This document shows, one piece after another, positions 7,090 through 11,718 of a stretch of DNA of 14,334 nucleotides. The DNA comes from Chloroflexota bacterium. Lineage in GTDB: Bacteria > Cyanobacteriota > Vampirovibrionia > Obscuribacterales > Obscuribacteraceae. The stretch is from contig SBAT01000051.1 in the NCBI GenBank assembly GCA_005240105.1, positions 1 through 14,334 on the forward strand, in the 5' to 3' direction. How positions within the stretch are numbered: the first letter of the stretch is position 1; the number at the start of each line of letters is the position of its first letter. The position numbers and the translations under genes were made by a program. The notes beneath the pieces were generated by a model. It had not been told where the DNA came from, ran no database searches, and saw only the letters and a list, made by a program, of their open reading frames with translations.

Positions 7090-7123
7090 ATAAGTCCTTA
7101 GAATTTGGATCCTAAGGACTTAT
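7090..7123 (-). terminator. 12-bp perfect inverted repeat, terminator-like on the - strand
   Basis: ATAAGTCCTTAG at 7090-7101 and CTAAGGACTTAT at 7112-7123 are exact reverse complements around a 10-base loop. Read on the - strand, the hairpin is followed at once by TTTATTG, the shape of an intrinsic terminator. Yet no - strand protein gene ends here: the next - strand start codon (7031) is 59 bases downstream. It could end a small - strand RNA, act as an attenuator for the SGNH/glmU transcript, or be a regulator-binding palindrome in the divergent promoter. Confidence 0.55.
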
Positions 7124-7126
7124 AAA
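7121..7126 (+). promoter_or_regulatory. Candidate -10 box for the metzincin transcript
   Basis: TATAAA at the right end of the inverted repeat. The -35 at 17 bases (TTAGAA) is poor and lies inside the hairpin. Transcription would start near 7133, giving a long leader of about 230 bases before the protease. Confidence 0.3.
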
Positions 7127-7133
7127 ATGTCCG

Positions 7134-7219
7134 CAGTGTTGGTGCTGCCCCAACGGACTCGATCCCTCGTGCCCCTCTACTGGAGTCTCTGCGACGTTAG
7201 CGTCCTTCTTTGTACACTG
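7134..7219. ncRNA. Possible structured RNA or leader element, strand unclear
   Basis: Four short helices can be drawn in 86 bases: an outer CAGTGT (7134-7139) with ACACTG (7214-7219), and inside it GTTGG/CCAAC (7138-7142, 7150-7154), GACTC/GAGTC (7156-7160, 7183-7187) and GACG-TTAG-CGTC (7193-7204). The first two share two bases. This could be a junction-type leader on the + strand or a small RNA on the - strand ending at the terminator-like hairpin. It matches no riboswitch or RNA family that I recognise. Helices this short can arise by chance. Confidence 0.25.
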
Positions 7220-7348
7220 GTAAAGTACTCTCAAGCCCAACATTTAATCTTTCCTTTATATCCAGGCAGTGATGATATGTTGGATGAAGGTGGCTTGAGC
7301 AGGTTACACACAAGTAGGACAAGTCCAGCAACCACTAATTGCCAAGAT

Positions 7349-7357
7349 GGGGAGGAG
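7349..7357 (+). promoter_or_regulatory. Strong ribosome binding site deciding a TTG start
   Basis: GGGGAGGAG lies seven bases before an in-frame TTG at 7365. The ATG at 7347 has no such site before it and overlaps this one, so the TTG is the better start. Confidence 0.65.
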
Positions 7358-7364
7358 TTCAGTT

Positions 7365-8216
7365 TTGTTCCATAAGCAACATCTATTGCCCTTCCTAACT
7401 ACAGCAGTTTTCTTCGGTGTGACGCTGTTGTTTTCGAGCAATGCACAAGCACAATTTCGCTCCTACTCTACTCAGCCAACTGCCAGTCGAGGGCAAGCGG
7501 TTCAATACGGTGGTGGCTTAGTCTATCCGGAATTTAAAAATCCAGCCGGCAGTATCCGTTGGATCAAAGATCAGATGCCCCTGAAAGTCTACGTTTCAAA
7601 CGGCCGAACAATTGATGGTTTCATCGACGAACAACTTGGTGCTCCCTATGTAAACGTCAATAATCTCGATAGCTGGCCTGATGTAGTTGCTTGGGTCTTG
7701 GAAGACCCGCAACGCCTAAATCAACTGCCTGTAGCAGAAGGCTTCACTCCGGAGCATTACCAGGCAGTTTTGCAAGGAATAAATTTGTGGAAGCCCTTTG
7801 AAAAGGAAGGGTTACTTTCCTATCAACTAACTAACGATCCAATGGAAGCCGACATTCATGTCTTCTTCGTCAACCACTTCGTTGATAAATTAGGTCTGGC
7901 ACTTTTTGCCGGTGATATTCGCGGCTACACGGCAAAACGTTGCTTTCCACTAAAACAGGTAATGGCCGGGGGCAAAGCAAATTTTAAGCCAGTTTTGATC
8001 ATGCTCAGAACAGTTGACACCACGGGAGTACCGATGCCATTTAACAAGATGAAGGCGTCAGCTGCTCATGAGTTTGGACATGCTCTTGGCATAGATGGAC
8101 ATTCCACTAACGCCAATGATCTAATGAGCGTGTATTATGGGCGTGGCGTACTTTCCACAAATGATGCCGCCACCATTCGTTACCTGTATCACATCACACC
8201 GGATTTAATACCATGA
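7365..8216 (+). CDS. Secreted metzincin-type zinc metalloprotease (matrixin-like)
   Basis: With the TTG start the protein has 283 residues and a clear signal peptide: MFHKQHLLPF, then a hydrophobic core, ending in SSNAQA just before QFRSYS near residue 30. The ATG at 7347 would add six residues. The mature part has a region of about 150 residues (SIRWIKDQMPLKVYVSNG onward) typical of the start of a matrixin-like catalytic domain, then HEFGHALGIDGH at 235-246. This is the HExxHxxGxxH zinc motif with ligands H235, H239 and H245 and catalytic E236. M254 in NDLMSVYY fits the Met-turn. It is therefore an active-looking exported peptidase of the metzincin clan. The substrate is unknown; it could be an envelope or extracellular protein. 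It is joined to the next gene by a 4-bp ATGA overlap. Confidence 0.85.
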   Translation: MFHKQHLLPFLTTAVFFGVTLLFSSNAQAQFRSYSTQPTASRGQAVQYGGGLVYPEFKNPAGSIRWIKDQMPLKVYVSNGRTIDGFIDEQLGAPYVNVNNLDSWPDVVAWVLEDPQRLNQLPVAEGFTPEHYQAVLQGINLWKPFEKEGLLSYQLTNDPMEADIHVFFVNHFVDKLGLALFAGDIRGYTAKRCFPLKQVMAGGKANFKPVLIMLRTVDTTGVPMPFNKMKASAAHEFGHALGIDGHSTNANDLMSVYYGRGVLSTNDAATIRYLYHITPDLIP

Positions 8217-8689
8217 GCCAATCACTGCGCCAGTCTCAAGGCGCCAGAGAACCAGAGAAGAAGGAAAGCAATCCAGCCGCCGCGCTTGGACAATTCCTGC
8301 TGTTGATAATCACTCTAGCCTGTGGAGCAATCGGTTACTACTGGTTAACCAGTGACATTTCCGGCGAGTACATGGGTCAAAACAGAGACTTAGGACAAGT
8401 GACCATCGCTATTACCAGGAAACCGGCCAATATTGTCGGCGATATCACTTACGGACGTGAGCAACCGGCACCAATTATCGATGGGCAAATGAAACCAAAT
8501 GGTCAAATCGCCTTGAAGTTTCAACAAGGATCCTCGGGCTTTCAAGGAGCAAGCTCTGTCTTCCAGGGCAAATTGAACGAGGGCATTCTTAAAGGCTCAC
8601 TGTACATGGACGGAGCTGAATATCCGCTTTCATTAGAGCGCAATCCATTGGCTACACTACACCGCCGCATTCAAGCGATTTTCCCGTAA
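8213..8689 (+). CDS. Hypothetical one-span membrane protein
   Basis: 158 residues. A charged N-terminal tail (1-24) is followed by one membrane helix (about 26-45, LGQFLLLIITLACGAIGYYW), then an exported domain of about 110 residues. The domain alternates short strands (GEYMGQNRDLGQVTIAITR; GSLYMDGAEYPLSLER), suggesting a small beta structure. I recognise no family. Its ATG overlaps the stop of the metzincin gene (ATGA), so the two are probably made together, and the exported domain might hold, guide or inhibit the protease. That role is inferred from context only. It ends six bases before the convergent metallophosphoesterase stop, and no terminator hairpin is visible between them. Confidence 0.75.
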   Translation: MSQSLRQSQGAREPEKKESNPAAALGQFLLLIITLACGAIGYYWLTSDISGEYMGQNRDLGQVTIAITRKPANIVGDITYGREQPAPIIDGQMKPNGQIALKFQQGSSGFQGASSVFQGKLNEGILKGSLYMDGAEYPLSLERNPLATLHRRIQAIFP

Positions 8690-8695
8690 ACACCA

Positions 8696-9613
8696 CTAGC
8701 CGTTGCAGGCAACTTCCAAAATGGTGGCGTGCGGCGGACAAAACAACCTGAAGTTTGTGCGTGGATCAGCTCCCACACCTCGCGAAATGTGGAAAGCAGT
8801 ATCACCGCGATAGAAAAGACCAGATGCCTCACGCCCAGGCAATTCGGAGTCAGTAATTATCGCCCCATATCCAGGTATACGGATCTGTCCCCCATGTGTA
8901 TGCCCACCAAACGCCAGATGCACACCGGCTTTGACATAAGACTCTAGATTTTGCGGCACATGGAAAAGCGCCAGCAACAAATGCTCGGGATGAGCTTTAG
9001 CCGACATGTCCAACAGATGCTGTTGCGAAATACCTGGGTAATCAACGCCAATTACGTGCAGCCCTTCTTCAGGGAAGGTAATACTGTTGTTACGCAATAC
9101 CTTAAAGCCACCAGATTCCAGAGCGTTAACCATGGGAGTGACATCTCTTTTGTGAGCCGGATGCCTGAACTTACGCACTATCCGGCCAAAGGTTTTGTGC
9201 CAGAGATTGTAATCATAATAGTCGTGATTACCTAAAACTGCATAAGCTCCTAAGCGCGGCGGCCGAGATAGGAGTTCTGCTGCGTAAGGCACTCCGCTTT
9301 CATTTTCAAAAATGTCACCGGTGAGAATGACCAGATCGTAGTCTTCATCAGTGACTTTCTGAAGAAACTCAATCTTGTGTGATTCCGGATGACTCAAATG
9401 CAAGTCGGAGATGTGCAATATCCTCAGTGGTCTGGAAAATCGGCGTTGCGAACCACCGTTAATTGTCACTCGCACCTTTTCTAATTGATAACGCCTGGCT
9501 TCAACACGGCTAGCATACAGATAAGTACCAATGCCCACTCCCACTGCAGCGCCGGCTAAAAGTCCTAAGACTTTCCAATGCGAATTGTTTTTTCCGTTTT
9601 CTGAATCTGACAC
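8696..9613 (-). CDS. Membrane-anchored calcineurin-like metallophosphoesterase (YkuE-like)
   Basis: 305 residues. A membrane helix (about 14-34) places it at the membrane. The five metallophosphoesterase motifs are intact: D70 and H72 in SDLH, D100 in TGD, GNHD at 128-131, H218 in LFHVP, and GGHTHGG at 236-242 with H238 and H240. These bind two metal ions for phosphate-ester or pyrophosphate hydrolysis. The family includes YkuE and, more distantly, UDP-diacylglucosamine hydrolases of lipid A synthesis (LpxH/LpxG type). A lipid or UDP-sugar substrate is possible but not shown. The GTG start shares its G with the TAG stop of the upstream gene, and AAGGA lies nine bases before it. It is the last gene of the secA cluster. 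Confidence 0.88.
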   Translation of the reverse strand: MSDSENGKNNSHWKVLGLLAGAAVGVGIGTYLYASRVEARRYQLEKVRVTINGGSQRRFSRPLRILHISDLHLSHPESHKIEFLQKVTDEDYDLVILTGDIFENESGVPYAAELLSRPPRLGAYAVLGNHDYYDYNLWHKTFGRIVRKFRHPAHKRDVTPMVNALESGGFKVLRNNSITFPEEGLHVIGVDYPGISQQHLLDMSAKAHPEHLLLALFHVPQNLESYVKAGVHLAFGGHTHGGQIRIPGYGAIITDSELPGREASGLFYRGDTAFHISRGVGADPRTNFRLFCPPHATILEVACNG

Positions 9614-10431
9614 TACAACAAGTCCTTAAATTTCTCGCCGGCTTTCGGCTTAGAAGCAATATCAGGGGCAATAAGAGTTGCCACCAACCAGCGGAATGGG
9701 AAACCAAGTCCGATAGCCACAATAGACAACAATATGTCATAGGGCAAAACGTACCAGGTGAGATTGCGCACTTCTTCGAATATCCAGGGCTGCCAGTAAA
9801 AGGCTGCGCTTGAATCGCCAGGCTGCGCTCCAAAAGAGGAAATCAGTGCCACCACCAGCATGTAGCCTATTCCCAGCAAATGCACAGACAAAAGTCCGCA
9901 GACAACAGCCAGGCATTGCCTGCTGCTGGTTCTGTTTTGTACGGTCAGGCGACCTGCCACCCAACAAGCAACCACCATGCCTATGAGATAGCCTAATCCA
10001 GGTTGTTTAAAGTACTCCAGTCCACCACCGGAAGAGAAGGCAAATATCCCCAAGTGCGGTCCGATGAAGCCAATCAACAAGAAAACTATCGCCGCTATGG
10101 GAGCCAACACCGGACCCAAAACATAGCCGACAAGAATGGCCACCGGTGCTTCCGGAACGTAAATGCTCATGCGAATTGGTTCTGAGGCATAGGCAAGAGC
10201 CGGTACGTTGTTCTTCAATTCCGTGCCCATCTGACCAGGCAATCGAGCCATCAGACTCTCCGTTGTCTGGCGTACGTAGCGGATTAAGTTACCCTCTGTA
10301 GCGGTGGGAAGATTGAGTCCCAAGAAGGTGGCTAAAAATAACAGTTGTACGCCAATCAAGACGACAATTAATTGCCCGATCCTCGACTTGCGTCTAAGGT
10401 TCTGCGATTTACCAACCAGTGTTAGCGGCAT
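9613..10431 (-). CDS. BioY-like membrane transporter (putative biotin uptake)
   Basis: 272 residues, very hydrophobic. There is one N-terminal helix (about 20-40), an exported loop (41-90), then a core with several helices (about 95-130, 145-162, 175-200, 225-255). In the core, SSGGGLEYFKQPGLGYLIGM, followed by VVACWVAGRL, resembles the BioY signature in which a P-x-x-GYLxG segment precedes a helix. WYVLPYDILLSIVA resembles its final GD-L segment. BioY binds biotin alone or as the substrate part of an ECF transporter. The extra N-terminal helix and loop are longer than in a typical BioY (about 190 residues). The start has an ideal AAGGAGG six bases upstream and lies inside the end of rimI (10-bp overlap). 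Substrate assignment is moderate. Confidence 0.65.
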   Translation of the reverse strand: MPLTLVGKSQNLRRKSRIGQLIVVLIGVQLLFLATFLGLNLPTATEGNLIRYVRQTTESLMARLPGQMGTELKNNVPALAYASEPIRMSIYVPEAPVAILVGYVLGPVLAPIAAIVFLLIGFIGPHLGIFAFSSGGGLEYFKQPGLGYLIGMVVACWVAGRLTVQNRTSSRQCLAVVCGLLSVHLLGIGYMLVVALISSFGAQPGDSSAAFYWQPWIFEEVRNLTWYVLPYDILLSIVAIGLGFPFRWLVATLIAPDIASKPKAGEKFKDLL

Positions 10432-10979
10432 GGTAAGCCTCCTTCACCGGACGACATGTCGAACTTACTGTCCTTATTCAATAGTTCCTTTTCCCGTTCG
10501 TCGACGAGTCGCCGATAGGATGGATTTTCTATGTTTTCCGTCCAAAGCACAAGGGCATCTTCACCATTGTCCTGATAATAGCTGCGTCGTTGACCAAGGT
10601 TTTTAAAGCCGTATTTGTAATAGAGGTTTTGTGCCCATTCATTGGAAACCCTCACTTCCAGGGTAATCCAGCGAGCACCCAACTTCTGTGCTGCACGGAT
10701 GTCGTGAATGAGCAGGCGTTCGCCAACCGATTGCCGCCTGCAATCAGGATGCACTGCCAGCGTTGTGATGTGGGCTTCCTCGCCTATCAACCAAAAGCCG
10801 GAATAACCAATAAGCGTGTTTGTGTCCGTGTTCCAGGCAGCAAAATACTGACCGGACATATTGTTCAATTCATTGACAAAAGACTGGTACGACCAATGGT
10901 GGTTACCAAAAGCCACCGGTTCAATGGCCATTACCTGGTCCAAGTCTAAAAGTGTCAATTGCCTAATCTGAATTTCCAC
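10422..10979 (-). CDS. rimI: GNAT acetyltransferase, RimI-like (protein N-alpha-acetyltransferase)
   Basis: 185 residues. The GNAT fold is clear: ITTLAVHPDCRRQSVGERLL at 71-90 holds beta-4 and the acetyl-CoA loop (RRQSVG, the Q/RxxGxG/A motif). E108 in LEVRVSNEWA and Y120 in NLYYKYGF match the catalytic Glu and Tyr of E. coli RimI, which acetylates the N-terminal alanine of ribosomal protein S18. RimI-family proteins often accompany TsaB, as here, which supports the name. The family is usually about 150 residues; the extra C-terminal tail (about 151-185) is charged and unassigned. The start is GTG at 10979, seven bases after the tsaB stop. The target may not be S18. Confidence 0.88.
   Translation of the reverse strand: MEIQIRQLTLLDLDQVMAIEPVAFGNHHWSYQSFVNELNNMSGQYFAAWNTDTNTLIGYSGFWLIGEEAHITTLAVHPDCRRQSVGERLLIHDIRAAQKLGARWITLEVRVSNEWAQNLYYKYGFKNLGQRRSYYQDNGEDALVLWTENIENPSYRRLVDEREKELLNKDSKFDMSSGEGGLPCR
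10438..10444 (-). promoter_or_regulatory. Ideal ribosome binding site of the BioY-like gene
   Basis: AAGGAGG on the - strand, six bases before the ATG at 10431, within the end of rimI. It fixes the start and predicts strong independent translation within the operon. Confidence 0.8.
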
Positions 10980-10986
10980 AACCGAC

Positions 10987-11718
10987 CTACTTGCTTGCCT
11001 TCAGGGTGATGGATGGACCACGCAGATACAGCGGCGTAACTTTGGCATAAGGCCATTCATCACTTAGTTCGCGTCTGCGCTCTAAGGACAGGCTTCCAAG
11101 AGCTGATCCGCTTAAAGATAACCTATCCTGGGCAATATGCGCCTGGATTATGGCAATATTTTCAATCTCCGGCAATGCCACAAAGGTGCCACCCAGGCTC
11201 TCAACCAAGCCCCGGCAGTCATTTTCCGAAAACCAGTTGTTAAATTCACCCAACACCGGACTTAATCTTTCCGCTGCCAGATAGCAGGGTTCGACTTCTG
11301 CTCTTATCCCATTTTCACCGTGAGAATAGCCGGCAGCAAAATAGTGCATGATGCCCCGGTTAGTACCGGCCTTCAAAATAACGGCCGCCGGCAATTGTTT
11401 TTCCAGAATTCGGCTTATGCAGTCCAGCTTGCTGACACCAATAACAGGCAATTGCAATGCCTGCCCTATGGTGCGAGCCGTAACAATGCCTGAACGAATG
11501 CCTGTAAAGCTTCCTGGTCCAATCCCGACTACCAACGCATCAATCATCATCTTTTGCCAACCGGCCGCCTTCAGCGCCTGATCAATTGCCGGCAAAAGAC
11601 TGCTGGCAATTGTTTGACGACTTTCCGTGGACGCTTCTGACTTTGCTTGAACTACCTGATGGTCTTCCATCAGGCATAAGTGAAGCTCCCCACTCGTGTC
11701 AAAAGATAAAAGACGCAT
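10987..11718 (-). CDS. tsaB: tRNA t6A37 threonylcarbamoyl transferase complex protein TsaB
   Basis: 243 residues, close to the usual length of about 230. TsaB works with TsaD and TsaE to place threonylcarbamoyl on A37 of tRNAs that read ANN codons. It has an actin/Hsp70-like fold and lacks catalysis by itself. The N-terminal RLLSFDTSG at 2-10 and the hallmark GIGPGSFTGIRSG at 65-77 are clear. The C-terminal half is variable, as is normal for the family, and ends in the usual VTPLYLRGPS segment. Its ATG follows the secA stop with no gap (TAAATG), so the two are surely cotranscribed and may be coupled. tsaD is not in the window. Confidence 0.93.
   Translation of the reverse strand: MRLLSFDTSGELHLCLMEDHQVVQAKSEASTESRQTIASSLLPAIDQALKAAGWQKMMIDALVVGIGPGSFTGIRSGIVTARTIGQALQLPVIGVSKLDCISRILEKQLPAAVILKAGTNRGIMHYFAAGYSHGENGIRAEVEPCYLAAERLSPVLGEFNNWFSENDCRGLVESLGGTFVALPEIENIAIIQAHIAQDRLSLSGSALGSLSLERRRELSDEWPYAKVTPLYLRGPSITLKASK

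Larger units (their letters stand above)
7032..7364. other. Divergent intergenic region; no convincing protein gene
   Basis: This 333-base stretch separates the - strand SGNH/glmU pair from the + strand metzincin pair. An 82-residue + strand frame at 7127-7375 has an unnatural composition and runs into the protease start in another frame, so I do not call it. The region contains the 12-bp inverted repeat at 7090-7123, a TATAAA box at 7121-7126 and a group of short helices at 7134-7219. Promoters for both divergent transcripts should lie here. Confidence 0.5.

Noticed and set aside
7140..7235. tRNA or tRNA-Sec like 3' end on the - strand (GATCGAGTCC, then GGGGCAGCACCA)
   Set aside because: The T-stem has a mismatch, the loop lacks the first T, and no matching 5' acceptor strand (GCTGCCCC) is found upstream on that strand at any normal tRNA distance.
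7127..7375. 82-residue + strand ORF
   Set aside because: Composition is not protein-like, it has no ribosome binding site, it covers the possible RNA element and it ends inside the metzincin start in another frame.
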